A stretch of 64,000 nt of DNA, taken from NCBI GenBank assembly GCA_947632045.1, contig CANRNQ010000004.1:58184-122183 (forward strand). The letters are read 5' to 3'. Numbering within the stretch: position 1 is the stretch's first letter; every line of letters begins with the position of its first letter. The DNA comes from an uncultured Clostridia bacterium (GTDB taxonomy: Bacteria; Bacillota; Clostridia; Oscillospirales; Acutalibacteraceae). This document shows, in pieces, positions 55,332 through 62,223 of this stretch. Both the position numbers and the translations under genes were made by a program. The notes under the pieces are model-generated. The model ran no database searches and was not told the origin of the DNA. It saw only the letters and a program-made list of their open reading frames with translations.

Positions 55332-55769
55332 GTGAAGCTTTTACCATCGGACAATTACTTCCTCCTAATGCAGATACGAGCGGCTCTCGCCGCTGCTGCC
55401 GCGTCGTTTTTATCCGGCGCGGGCGCGGTCTTTAACCTTTGGCTCTTCGCCTTCGCCGAGATAGCTCTTCTGCTTGTATATTTTACTGCGGCGGTGTTTT
55501 ACATTCGCCCGCTTGCGCGCTCTGTGCGCGTAAATATAGACAGTGACAGACTGCTGATTTTTAAGGGGGTCATATTTATAAAAAATATAGTCGTGCCGCT
55601 TAAGACCGTGAGATACTTTGAGCTCAGGTGCTCTCTGTTGTCGCGCGCACTGGGGGTTTACTCGGTTATAGCCCACACCTCGTCGGGAAGAGTCAGAATA
55701 AGCGGGCTGGGAGCGAAATCGGCAAGGATAATAGTAGGAGCGGGGTGTAATAAAAATGAAAACGGCTGA
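55332..55769 (+). CDS. PH-domain membrane protein, YdbS-like
   Basis: 145 residues with two N-terminal membrane helices (AALAAAAASFLSGAGAVF; LFAFAEIALLLVYFTAAVFY) and a bacterial PH-like strand set (SVRVNIDSDRLLIFKGVIFI; VVPLKTVRYFELRCSLLSRA). YdbS and YdbT act together in Bacillus as a membrane pair. I use the GTG at 55332 behind GGTGAT. It overlaps the next gene by 14 bases. Confidence 0.8.
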   Translation: MKLLPSDNYFLLMQIRAALAAAAASFLSGAGAVFNLWLFAFAEIALLLVYFTAAVFYIRPLARSVRVNIDSDRLLIFKGVIFIKNIVVPLKTVRYFELRCSLLSRALGVYSVIAHTSSGRVRISGLGAKSARIIVGAGCNKNENG

Positions 55770-57135
55770 GGGCGCTGAGGTCTCGCGGCGAATACATTCG
55801 TTTACCGTGGCGGTATTTCTTTACAGGAATGCTTTTCTTCTTTTGATACCGCTTTTACAATATATGATATTTATGCCGGAAACGCTGTGGGATATGGTAA
55901 GAAGCGGCAGTTCGAGCATAATATCGGCCGCGCTGATAATCACTTATATAATACTCAAATACAAAAGCACGTATTTATACGCGGACGGCTCAAAAATAAG
56001 ATATATTCGCGGAATATACTTTAAGCGTTCAAGCGTAATACCTAAGCGCTCTCTAAACGGCGCGGCGATTAGGCGCGGCATAGCGAGGATATTCGGCGCC
56101 GAACTGCTGACCCTTGACGCTGCCGTAGTCGATCAGACCGCAAGCGAATACGTCGGATTTGACTGCAGCATTGCGGATATTTTTAACAAGGAGGGCGAAA
56201 TTGTAAAAAAATGCGGTTTGCCGCACTCTTTAATAGCCGCCGCAGACACGACGAGTGCGCTGTCGGGGCTTTTGCTTTCGATACCGTTTATAAATCGCAG
56301 CGCGGCCGTTGCGGGCGACGCAATAAGCGACGGCTTTTATGGAGGAATAGATTTTTGGACGGGCGTTGCTTCTCGGCTTCTGCCTCCGGCTGTCGCCTAT
56401 ATAAGCGCGTTTTTTGCTGCCGGATATCTTATCGCCTTTATTTACGAGCTGTTAAAGCATATAAACGGCGAGATACGCCTCGGCGACGGCTTTATACGGA
56501 TAAGGCGCGGCTTTATATGGTCGCTTGAGCTTTTACTGCGCGAAGACGAGATCTCGGCCTGCACGTCGGAACAGGGACTTTTATGTATGATACTCGGGAT
56601 AAAAAAGCTATTTCTTTTGTCCGGCACCGGCAAAAAAACAAAATCGGGGCGAGAGCTTTTGTCGGTGTGCAAAGGCGCTGTAAGCCCCCCGGCAGGCGAG
56701 GGCTGCGCAAGGCCCTCGCGGTCAAGCGTTTTTTCGTTTATGCTGCTGCCGCTGGCCCTGCTTTTCGCGGTCGTTTGCTCAGCCTTCTATTTTTGGCTTA
56801 ATAAGATGTATATTCCGCTTGCGATAATTCAATGCATAGCCATACCCTATCTTCTAATATGGACGCTGTTTCGCATTGCGGCTCGCGAACGCACATATTT
56901 TGCTTTAACGAGTAGCGGCGTTTCTCTCGGCACTTACCGTGGTCTGAGAATAATAAGCGCCGAGCTTTGCCTTGACGCCATAACCCGCACAGAGCTCAGA
57001 CAAAATCCGCTGCAAAGGCTAAACGGAGGCTGCAATCTTAGAGTTTATGTTCGCAATACATCCCGGCCGTTCAAGGTAAAGAGGCTGAAAATTGACGATG
57101 AGCTTTTAAATTTTACGCGCCGCGATTTTTCATAA
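55756..57135 (+). CDS. PH-domain membrane protein, YdbT-like
   Basis: 459 residues with two or three repeated units of membrane helix pair plus PH-like domain, for example KYKSTYLYADGSKIRYIRGI, GEIRLGDGFIRIRRGFIWSL and YFALTSSGVSLGTYRGLRII. The YdbT family matches in size and layout. Overlaps the YdbS-like gene, so the two are translated as a unit. Last core gene before the island. Confidence 0.8.
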   Translation: MKTAEGAEVSRRIHSFTVAVFLYRNAFLLLIPLLQYMIFMPETLWDMVRSGSSSIISAALIITYIILKYKSTYLYADGSKIRYIRGIYFKRSSVIPKRSLNGAAIRRGIARIFGAELLTLDAAVVDQTASEYVGFDCSIADIFNKEGEIVKKCGLPHSLIAAADTTSALSGLLLSIPFINRSAAVAGDAISDGFYGGIDFWTGVASRLLPPAVAYISAFFAAGYLIAFIYELLKHINGEIRLGDGFIRIRRGFIWSLELLLREDEISACTSEQGLLCMILGIKKLFLLSGTGKKTKSGRELLSVCKGAVSPPAGEGCARPSRSSVFSFMLLPLALLFAVVCSAFYFWLNKMYIPLAIIQCIAIPYLLIWTLFRIAARERTYFALTSSGVSLGTYRGLRIISAELCLDAITRTELRQNPLQRLNGGCNLRVYVRNTSRPFKVKRLKIDDELLNFTRRDFS

Positions 57136-57146
57136 AAAAATCGCGG
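57120..57146 (+). terminator. Hairpin at the end of the PH-domain unit
   Basis: CCGCGATTTTT and AAAAATCGCGG pair perfectly round the stop codon of the YdbT-like gene; a second TCGCGG/CCGCGA pair follows at 57141-57170. Confidence 0.7.
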
Positions 57147-57260
57147 CAAGCCATTGTGGCCTACCGCGACTTGGTCGAGGTGACCAGATATATAACCGCA
57201 AAAAGCCGCATATTTACTGCGTTTCTTTAATCTTAGTAATGCAACAGTAATGCAACTATG
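57147..57260. other. Candidate island boundary / integration scar
   Basis: After the core hairpin comes ACTTGGTCGAGGTGACCAGA (57169), reminiscent of the complement of a tRNA 3' end, then GCAAAAAGCCGC and a tandem 11-mer AGTAATGCAAC (57235 and 57246). Base composition and gene content change here. No integrase is visible, and the tRNA resemblance is partial. Confidence 0.35.
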
Positions 57261-57302
57261 TTAAGTGCGCCGCCGATAATCTCTTATTTATAAGGCGTAT
57301 AT

Positions 57303-57332
57303 TGGACGAAGCTTTGAGTTTCGTCCTTTTTT
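57303..57332 (+). terminator. Island terminator, GGACGAA type, copy 1
   Basis: GGACGAA and TTCGTCC pair round CTTTGAG, then TTTTTT. The same hairpin recurs at 60671 and 63527, each time just before a GGAACCGGTTCC palindrome. Confidence 0.82.
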
Positions 57333-57365
57333 ATCTCCCGCTTTTTTCTGTCGGATAACAAAAGC

Positions 57366-57415
57366 GGAACCGGTTCCAATTTTGCGTTGCAATTTATAAA
57401 TAACTAATATATAAT
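57366..57415 (+). promoter_or_regulatory. Island palindrome P1 with promoter
   Basis: GGAACCGGTTCC at 57366-57377, preceded by CTGTCGGATAACAAAAGC and followed after 9 bases by TTGCAA, 17 bases, TATAAT (57387-57415). Confidence 0.8.
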
Positions 57416-57430
57416 GGGGAGGAAATAAAA

Positions 57431-57889
57431 TTGTCGTGGAGTGATATTTTGGATTGGGTAGTATTAGCAAGCGTAATAGTTATGCTCGGAACGTTCATAT
57501 TTGATTTATTTAGAAGCTATAAAGACAACAGAGGACTCAAAAAGGATCACGAGATTTTATCAAAAGAGCATGATAATCTCAAAGAAAGAATGGTAAATGA
57601 TACAAATAGAATAATAACTCAAAATGATTCTCAATCTAATATTCTTAATGAAATTTACAGCGAAACGAAAAAGCGAGATATTCAATATGAGCATTTAACA
57701 TTAAGTCAGAAGGATGCATATGAGCAAATGCAAAAGTTTACTTTCTTGCTTAGTGAGGTTTCTCGCTTGCAATCAGAAAATACGGCTTTACGCCGTGAAA
57801 ACAGCAGATTAGAAGCTGATAACAGAAAGCTGAAAAGCAAAAATGATATTTTAGAAAATCAACGTAAAAGAAAGACTAAACGTTTATAA
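57431..57889 (+). CDS. Single-pass membrane protein with long coiled coil
   Basis: 152 residues. One N-terminal transmembrane helix (WVVLASVIVMLGTFIFDLF, residues about 9-27) and then a continuous coiled coil to the C-terminus (LLSEVSRLQSENTALRRENS; LEADNRKLKSKNDILENQRK), ending in a basic tail. No family recognised. The start is TTG behind GGGGAGG. Only 15 bases separate the -10 box from the start codon. First gene of the island. Confidence 0.75.
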   Translation: MSWSDILDWVVLASVIVMLGTFIFDLFRSYKDNRGLKKDHEILSKEHDNLKERMVNDTNRIITQNDSQSNILNEIYSETKKRDIQYEHLTLSQKDAYEQMQKFTFLLSEVSRLQSENTALRRENSRLEADNRKLKSKNDILENQRKRKTKRL

Positions 57890-57919
57890 AGGCAGAGTTT
57901 AATCGCTCTGCCTTTTTCT
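57888..57919 (+). terminator. Terminator of the coiled-coil gene
   Basis: AAAGGCAGAG and CTCTGCCTTT, then TTC; directly at the stop codon. Confidence 0.87.
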
Positions 57920-57944
57920 ATATTCTCTGTCGGATAACAAAAGC

Positions 57945-57991
57945 GGAACCGGTTCCGGTTCGTTACACATTATTTAAAACAAATATATAAT
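57945..57991 (+). promoter_or_regulatory. Island palindrome P2 with promoter
   Basis: GGAACCGGTTCC at 57945-57956 behind CTGTCGGATAACAAAAGC; then TTACAC, 17 bases, TATAAT (57963-57991), the same layout as P1. Confidence 0.8.
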
Positions 57992-58005
57992 GGAGATGAG
58001 TTATT

Positions 58006-58284
58006 ATGGATGACAAGCATTTAAAGAAAATATTCTTTACCAGATCTGAGATAGTAAATGCTGAAAAAAATATATGTGATAACTGTTTTGAGCATATAGT
58101 CTTTTTGTTACACGACAATAAAGGCAGAGAATTTTCTCTTGGATTAACAACTGTTTTAGAGTGTTTAGCGTTTGCTATTGATAGCGGGAATCTGCCAAAA
58201 CTGCCTGTTAGCTGGTTGAGTGATGTTGACCACGTCTACTATACCGGATTTTCTGAAAGAGAGGGTATTTTCTATAATGACTAA
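58006..58284 (+). CDS. Hypothetical protein, 92 residues
   Basis: Starts MDDKHLKKIFFTRSEIVNAE and has NICDNCFEHIVFLLHDNKG with a CxxC pair, then LGLTTVLECLAFAIDSGNLP. No known domain seen. Start ATG with GGAGATGAG just upstream; 14 bases after the -10 box. 19 bases before the next gene, with which it forms an operon. Could be an antitoxin- or immunity-like partner, but nothing proves it. Confidence 0.65.
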   Translation: MDDKHLKKIFFTRSEIVNAEKNICDNCFEHIVFLLHDNKGREFSLGLTTVLECLAFAIDSGNLPKLPVSWLSDVDHVYYTGFSEREGIFYND

Positions 58285-58303
58285 AAAGAGAGGGTAGTCA
58301 TAA

Positions 58304-59212
58304 ATGAAATACTTTAAAAAGGAAGCGACTCGTTCCGCAGAAAGATATATAATTACTGCGGAGAATTTTGAAAAAGTCACAGATCACAAATCACCATATG
58401 AAATACGGAATACGGACGGCTCAATTTCTCAATATGGGGTTTGTCCTTCGTGTCTTAATCCTATCCAAATTATTGGACTGGTTAAGAAATCTAAAAATTC
58501 ACCATATGGCAGACACGCCGGAAAAACAATAAGAGGAATTGCAAGTTGGAATCAACTAAAGTACGAGTATTGTCCTTATGCTGATAAGGGGTATCGCAGA
58601 AGAATCAATGAAGATGAATTACTGCCGGAAATAACCGAAGATGTAATAGAATTATATGATTTGCTTAAAAATAATTTTGATAGAGTTGTATATGTAATTG
58701 AAAAAGCGCTTAATATTTGTTGTTCATCAAACTTTTGGACAAAGGTATTAGAGCAGTATTTAATCAATGAAGCGTACTGTTATCCGTGGCTTACCGAAGC
58801 AAATTTACCTTATATTTTTGCATATCGCGGAATGACCCATAATAATTTGTACGGGCAGCAAGTAAAGGTGAACTCGCCAATTTACAACAAATTGCAAAAG
58901 CACAATAATGTAAGATTTGAAAAAAGTCAGAACGGCAAAGAAGATTACCTGATTATTTTCAATAAAGATAGATACTTAAATCTTGAATTTAGATTTACCG
59001 AACATAGACAAAACGCACTCGACGGAAAAACATTAATTGAAACTATGCGATTTTGCATTGATGATCTTACAAGCGGAGAAACCATTGTTAATGAGCTGAT
59101 AGAATTTGATGAAACGTATTTTATGAATATCGTTAATAACTCAAATAATGAAAGATATAGAAATCAAAAATTACTTAACATTGCGCAAAAAATAATGGTA
59201 CCACTATGTTGA
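58304..59212 (+). CDS. Hypothetical protein, 302 residues, with Cys pairs
   Basis: Starts MKYFKKEATRSAERYIITAE. A possible split zinc ribbon is seen in QYGVCPSCLNPIQIIGLV and KYEYCPYADKGYRRR, followed by a helical region (LPEITEDVIELYDLLKNNFD) and FRFTEHRQNALDGKTLIETM. No membrane segment, no catalytic motif I can name. Starts after AGAGAGGG. Codon use is AT-rich compared with the core genes. Confidence 0.7.
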   Translation: MKYFKKEATRSAERYIITAENFEKVTDHKSPYEIRNTDGSISQYGVCPSCLNPIQIIGLVKKSKNSPYGRHAGKTIRGIASWNQLKYEYCPYADKGYRRRINEDELLPEITEDVIELYDLLKNNFDRVVYVIEKALNICCSSNFWTKVLEQYLINEAYCYPWLTEANLPYIFAYRGMTHNNLYGQQVKVNSPIYNKLQKHNNVRFEKSQNGKEDYLIIFNKDRYLNLEFRFTEHRQNALDGKTLIETMRFCIDDLTSGETIVNELIEFDETYFMNIVNNSNNERYRNQKLLNIAQKIMVPLC

Positions 59213-59245
59213 GTATCTCGGAATAAAACTCAATCAAACATATTG

Positions 59246-59271
59246 AGGCAGGGTTTTGGCCCTGTCTTTTT
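59246..59271 (+). terminator. Terminator of the 58006-59212 unit
   Basis: GGCAGGG and CCCTGTC with 6-base loop, then TTTTTC. Confidence 0.82.
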
Positions 59272-59310
59272 CATAGCCTTTTTCTTCTGTTTGGACAAAA
59301 CACAAAAAGC

Positions 59311-59322
59311 GGAACCGGTTCC
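59311..59322. repeat. Island palindrome P3
   Basis: GGAACCGGTTCC inside AAAAAGC...GTTTTT. Followed by a ribosome site and gene 59364; no clear -10 box in between, so the promoter half of the unit is not conserved here. Confidence 0.8.
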
Positions 59323-59363
59323 GTTTTTGAAAAAAATAAATCAATTAAGAAAGGATGACAATC

Positions 59364-59699
59364 ATGAAAAAAATCATATTGGCTGTTATTATCATAATTA
59401 TGGCAATAACAGCCGTTGGCTGCGGCTCTACCGGAGGTGAAACCGAAAACATAAATACAGCGGCAATTGAAGAAGCCGTGAAAAACGCCCTTAATGAGCA
59501 GAAAAACGCTTCGACTGAGAGCGAAACTGAAAACGTCAATGCGGCGGCAATTAAAGAGGCCGTAAAAGATGCCCTTGATGAACAAGAACGAGAAAAAAAG
59601 GAAAAGGATTCAGGTTTTTCAGTTGCAGTAGCAATTGCTTGGTTGGTTTGTATCATCGTAGTGTGCATTGCGCTTGTGATTGTAGCTATATTTGGATAA
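59364..59699 (+). CDS. Small lipoprotein with C-terminal membrane helix
   Basis: 111 residues. Lipoprotein signal MKKIILAVIIIIMAITAVGC with lipidated Cys20. The mature part contains two similar helical units (AAIEEAVKNALNEQ and AAIKEAVKDALDEQ, about 25 residues apart), then a second hydrophobic helix (VAIAWLVCIIVVCIALVIVA) at the end. No family recognised. AAAGG is 9 bases before this ATG; an ATG three codons earlier overlaps that site. Confidence 0.75.
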   Translation: MKKIILAVIIIIMAITAVGCGSTGGETENINTAAIEEAVKNALNEQKNASTESETENVNAAAIKEAVKDALDEQEREKKEKDSGFSVAVAIAWLVCIIVVCIALVIVAIFG

Positions 59700-59706
59700 C
59701 ACAACC

Positions 59707-59718
59707 GGAACCGGTTCC
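59707..59718. repeat. Island palindrome P4
   Basis: GGAACCGGTTCC only 7 bases after the preceding stop codon. The stop itself lies in GGATAACA, the same bases that precede P1, P2 and P6. No terminator between. Confidence 0.8.
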
Positions 59719-59754
59719 GCTTTTGATATAAATTAGTGAATGGAGGTGAACTTA

Positions 59755-60042
59755 ATGAAAGTACAGGATATTATTTCATGCCCCGAAAATAATCCCGAAA
59801 CAATAGTATCGGTCAGGGGACAAAATCCGTTAGACAGTTGCGATCCAATGCATCCGGAATACTATCACGGCAAACTCGGCGAAATACCCAACGATCTAAA
59901 AAACTGTGATGTATTAAGTACGGGGTGGCTAATGATTGAACAATGCCACAGTATAAACGTACCAAGTGATTTGAATTTGGAACTTTCGTTGAAACGTAAT
60001 AACAGCAATCAATCTCAACGTAAAAAACCACATATGTTATAA
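59755..60042 (+). CDS. Hypothetical protein, 95 residues
   Basis: Starts MKVQDIISCPENNPETIVSV, then PMHPEYYHGKLGEIPNDLKN and LSTGWLMIEQCHSINVPSDL, ending in a basic tail. No domain recognised. Start behind a strong GGAGGTG. Possibly continuous with the preceding lipoprotein gene. Confidence 0.62.
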   Translation: MKVQDIISCPENNPETIVSVRGQNPLDSCDPMHPEYYHGKLGEIPNDLKNCDVLSTGWLMIEQCHSINVPSDLNLELSLKRNNSNQSQRKKPHML

Positions 60043-60055
60043 TGGTGACCGAAGC

Positions 60056-60103
60056 GGAACCGGTTCCGGCGCGTTTGCAATTTATCAATAACAAATATAT
60101 AAT
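60056..60103 (+). promoter_or_regulatory. Island palindrome P5 with promoter
   Basis: GGAACCGGTTCC at 60056-60067, then TTGCAA, 17 bases, TATAAT (60075-60103), again with the same geometry as P1 and P2. Confidence 0.8.
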
Positions 60104-60123
60104 GGAGATGATGAAGTGAGTCA

Positions 60124-60402
60124 ATGAGCAACCTTAGATTATTTCAGATTGAAAATAACGTAAATAAATTCACTTTTGACCTTTCAGAATTGATCAATAT
60201 TGAGTTCATAGATCTGCCGGATAACCATCGGTGCGGAATTCAAATTAAACAAATAATGAACGAGGGACCGGCAATGTCATCGTCAAGAAACCTGCCGTGT
60301 TTTAATTGTCAATATTTTGTATGCAAAAAGGGTTGCAGTGATTGTTGTACAAGTAAGCCGGTTGGTACTAAAATAAAGGTGTTGACATATACTAAAAAAT
60401 AG
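60124..60402 (+). CDS. Hypothetical Cys-rich protein, 92 residues
   Basis: Starts MSNLRLFQIENNVNKFTFDL. The C-terminal half has seven Cys in PCFNCQYFVCKKGCSDCCTS, a likely metal-binding or disulphide knot. No family recognised. The start ATG is preceded by a GTGAG site of modest quality; 20 bases after the -10 box. The antitoxin RNA promoter lies inside its last codons. Confidence 0.62.
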   Translation: MSNLRLFQIENNVNKFTFDLSELINIEFIDLPDNHRCGIQIKQIMNEGPAMSSSRNLPCFNCQYFVCKKGCSDCCTSKPVGTKIKVLTYTKK

Positions 60403-60410
60403 GCTATGAT
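60382..60410 (+). promoter_or_regulatory. Promoter of antitoxin RNA 1
   Basis: TTGACA, 17 bases, TATGAT, within the end of the Cys-rich gene. Confidence 0.8.
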
Positions 60411-60416
60411 ATAGAT

Positions 60417-60492
60417 AGCCACGAGGTTAATGATGTCCACGGTGACACCAAAACGAACCCCCGAGAGTGACCGCTCTCGGGGGTTCTTCTTT
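60417..60492 (+). ncRNA. Candidate antitoxin RNA 1 of a type I toxin-antitoxin module
   Basis: From the predicted start near 60417 to the terminator GAACCCCCGAGAG/CTCTCGGGGGTTC (60455-60486) and its TTCTTT tail, about 75 bases without an ORF. Its 5' part CACGAGGTTAATGATGT (60420) is 16/17 identical to 60569-60585, the complement of the toxin mRNA just inside its start codon. It could therefore pair with the toxin message at that site and, perfectly, along the shared terminator. Confidence 0.72.
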
Positions 60493-60505
60493 GGGCTTGT
60501 CGGGA

Positions 60506-60592
60506 CTATTGATTTCTATCAAACCACTTGCTGATGAGATTGCCAATCACACCGCCAACGATAGAAATCACGAGGTTAATAATGTATTCCAA
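60506..60592 (-). CDS. Candidate type I toxin peptide 1, 28 residues
   Basis: Read on the minus strand from a TTG behind GAGGAGG (8 bases). The peptide begins MEYIINLVISIVGGVIGN and ends LISKWFDRNQ: a short N-terminus, one hydrophobic helix, Lys-Trp and a charged tail. This is the layout of Fst/Ldr-class membrane toxins. It aligns residue for residue with the second copy at 63364. The mRNA leader holds CCTCC paired with the GGAGG ribosome site. Too short for most gene finders. Confidence 0.75.
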   Translation of the reverse strand: MEYIINLVISIVGGVIGNLISKWFDRNQ

Positions 60593-60632
60593 CGGTTCCA
60601 CCTCCTCTCTGTGGGAGGAGCCCGACACACGA

Positions 60633-60661
60633 ATTATATCATATTTTGTAAAACTGAACAA
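60633..60661 (-). promoter_or_regulatory. Promoter of toxin 1
   Basis: Minus strand: TTGTTC, 17 bases, TATAAT, about 41 bases before the toxin start. The sequence is kept in copy 2. Confidence 0.82.
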
Positions 60662-60670
60662 TATTATTTT

Positions 60671-60702
60671 AAGGACGAAGCTTTGAGTTTCGTCCTTTTT
60701 TA
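60671..60702 (+). terminator. Island terminator, GGACGAA type, copy 2
   Basis: GGACGAA/TTCGTCC round CTTTGAG, then TTTTTT; it isolates the toxin-antitoxin module from the next unit. Confidence 0.82.
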
Positions 60703-60737
60703 TGTCCTGATTTCTTTTTCTGTCGGATAACAAAAGC

Positions 60738-60749
60738 GGAACCGGTTCC
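60738..60749. repeat. Island palindrome P6
   Basis: GGAACCGGTTCC behind CTGTCGGATAACAAAAGC. A TTGCAA follows at the usual distance, but no -10 box lies 17 bases on; a separate promoter is used further down. Confidence 0.8.
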
Positions 60750-60831
60750 GGTGCGTTGCAAATTATCCGAATTGCATAAATTTTAAGGTCATGATTTTTG
60801 TGAAAAATCGTTCTTAAATTCGGCAAAACAG

Positions 60832-60860
60832 TTGATATTTTCCACAAAAAATGGTATAAT
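60832..60860 (+). promoter_or_regulatory. Promoter of lipoprotein A
   Basis: TTGATA, 17 bases, TATAAT. Confidence 0.85.
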
Positions 60861-60983
60861 TAAATTGTAAAAGAAGATGCTCTCCACCTGATTTTTCAGG
60901 TCTTACAAGATATGGGCAGACGAGAGCCAAAGCTGCGACGAGAATATATTGTAAAAGAAATACATTTAAGAAAGGTGATTCAG
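60861..60983 (+). promoter_or_regulatory. Structured leader of lipoprotein A
   Basis: GCTCTC near 60879 can pair with GAGAGC near 60921, enclosing the hairpin ACCTGA/TCAGGT. This looks like a small multi-branch fold about 60 bases before the ribosome site. I do not recognise a known riboswitch class. Confidence 0.3.
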
Positions 60984-61997
60984 ATGTTGAAGCAGACAGT
61001 TAAGAAAGTTATGTTGACCGCCATTATCGCAGCTATGACTATAACCGCCGCAAGCTGCTGCTCCGCACCGTCGGCAGGCATTGAGAACACATCGAGCGTC
61101 TCGGAGCCCTCCGCAGCCATTGAGCCGGAAGTGGTAAAAACAGCCGTTGGCGAAAGCACCACAGAGAAGGCAACAGAGAAGGCAACAGAGAAGGTCACGG
61201 AAAAAGCGACTGAGAAAGCCACCGAAAAGCCGACAGAGAAAGTAAAAACCGAGGAAGAAAAAGCCATCGAGGAAAAGGGCTTAAAGGTTGACTCAAAAGG
61301 CAACGTCGTTGATAAAAACGGCAACAAGGTCAAGGTGGACGCGAACGGCAACGTGGAGGTTAAGACCTCAGACGGACAGACCATAAAAATTACCACGCAG
61401 GAGATAAAAAATACAACAAGCAGTAATTCTAACAGCAACACGAGTAATAAGAATACGAGTTCTAACAACAATAACAACAGCTCCTCAAAGCCGAGCACGA
61501 ATAACAACAATAACAATAGCTCGTCTAAGCCGAGCACGAACAACAATAATAACAATAGTTCCTCCTCTACACCGAACACAAACAATAACAATAATAACAG
61601 CAGCTCCTCCACGCCGAGTACGCCGGTTGAAAAGCCTACAACGCCAAAAGCCACCGAACCGCAGAAAACATGGCACGACGCGGTTTATGAATATGTTGAG
61701 CATCCGGCAGAAACAAAAAAGGTCTGGGTGGTTGACAAGGCGGCTTATACCTATGAGGAACCGGTTTATGAGCGACATGGCAGAACTATTTGTAATTGGT
61801 GTGGTGAAGACATAACTGATAATTTAATTGGTCATTTAAAAGCTAACCCTGAGCACGGAAACTATCACGACGAATGGCGTGAAGTTCAAGTAGGCGTAAA
61901 AACTGTAACTGTTCCCGAGGAAGGCCACTATGAGACTAAGATAGTCAAAGAAGCGTGGACAGAAAAGGTTCTTGTTAAAGAGGCAGGCTATTATTAA
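60984..61997 (+). CDS. Lipoprotein A with Asn/Ser-rich linker and Cys/His C-terminal domain
   Basis: 337 residues. Lipobox in ITAASCCSA (Cys22-23). Then a run of TEKA/TEKP repeats (about 55-80), a strand-rich unit (SKGNVVDKNGNKVKVDANGN), a long Asn/Ser/Pro linker with repeated SSSKPSTNNNNNN units, and a C-terminal domain with WVVDKAAYTYEEPVYERHGR, CNWCGEDITDNLIGHLKANP and repeated TVTVPEEGHYETK. CxxC with later His residues suggests a zinc site. Similar C-terminal modules occur in secreted proteins of gut Firmicutes, function unknown. Start behind AAAGGTGAT. Large minus-strand frames here are low-complexity shadows. Confidence 0.82.
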   Translation: MLKQTVKKVMLTAIIAAMTITAASCCSAPSAGIENTSSVSEPSAAIEPEVVKTAVGESTTEKATEKATEKVTEKATEKATEKPTEKVKTEEEKAIEEKGLKVDSKGNVVDKNGNKVKVDANGNVEVKTSDGQTIKITTQEIKNTTSSNSNSNTSNKNTSSNNNNNSSSKPSTNNNNNNSSSKPSTNNNNNNSSSSTPNTNNNNNNSSSSTPSTPVEKPTTPKATEPQKTWHDAVYEYVEHPAETKKVWVVDKAAYTYEEPVYERHGRTICNWCGEDITDNLIGHLKANPEHGNYHDEWREVQVGVKTVTVPEEGHYETKIVKEAWTEKVLVKEAGYY

Positions 61998-62029
61998 TTC
62001 AATAATTTTCAAATTTTTGTAATTTAAGA

Positions 62030-62058
62030 AAAGGCAGGGCTTTACCGCTCTGCCTTTA
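62030..62058 (+). terminator. Terminator of lipoprotein A
   Basis: AAGGCAGGGC and GCTCTGCCTT (one G-U type pair), then TACCTTT. Confidence 0.65.
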
Positions 62059-62108
62059 CCTTTATAAATTTCAAAATATAAGAATGAGTACAATTCTCTC
62101 TTTAATCA

Positions 62109-62136
62109 TTGATATTTCTACAAGGTGTGATATAAT
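62109..62136 (+). promoter_or_regulatory. Promoter of lipoprotein B
   Basis: TTGATA, 16 bases, TATAAT. The 87-base leader has a GGCGGC/GCCGCC hairpin at 62148-62168. Confidence 0.75.
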
Positions 62137-62223
62137 ATTCGTAAACGGCGGCGATTATCTTGCCGCCTACGCGGATTGGATATAGACAAACAAACAATTG
62201 AGTAAAAGAAAGAAGGTATTCAC

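Noticed and set aside
60980..61654. Long minus-strand open frame (224 codons) opposite lipoprotein A, with a similar one at 62220-62852
   Set aside because: Its Leu/Val/Phe-rich sequence is the mirror of the Asn/Ser/Thr/Lys repeats of the plus-strand lipoprotein, and it has no ribosome site. The lipoprotein has promoter, signal peptide and terminator.
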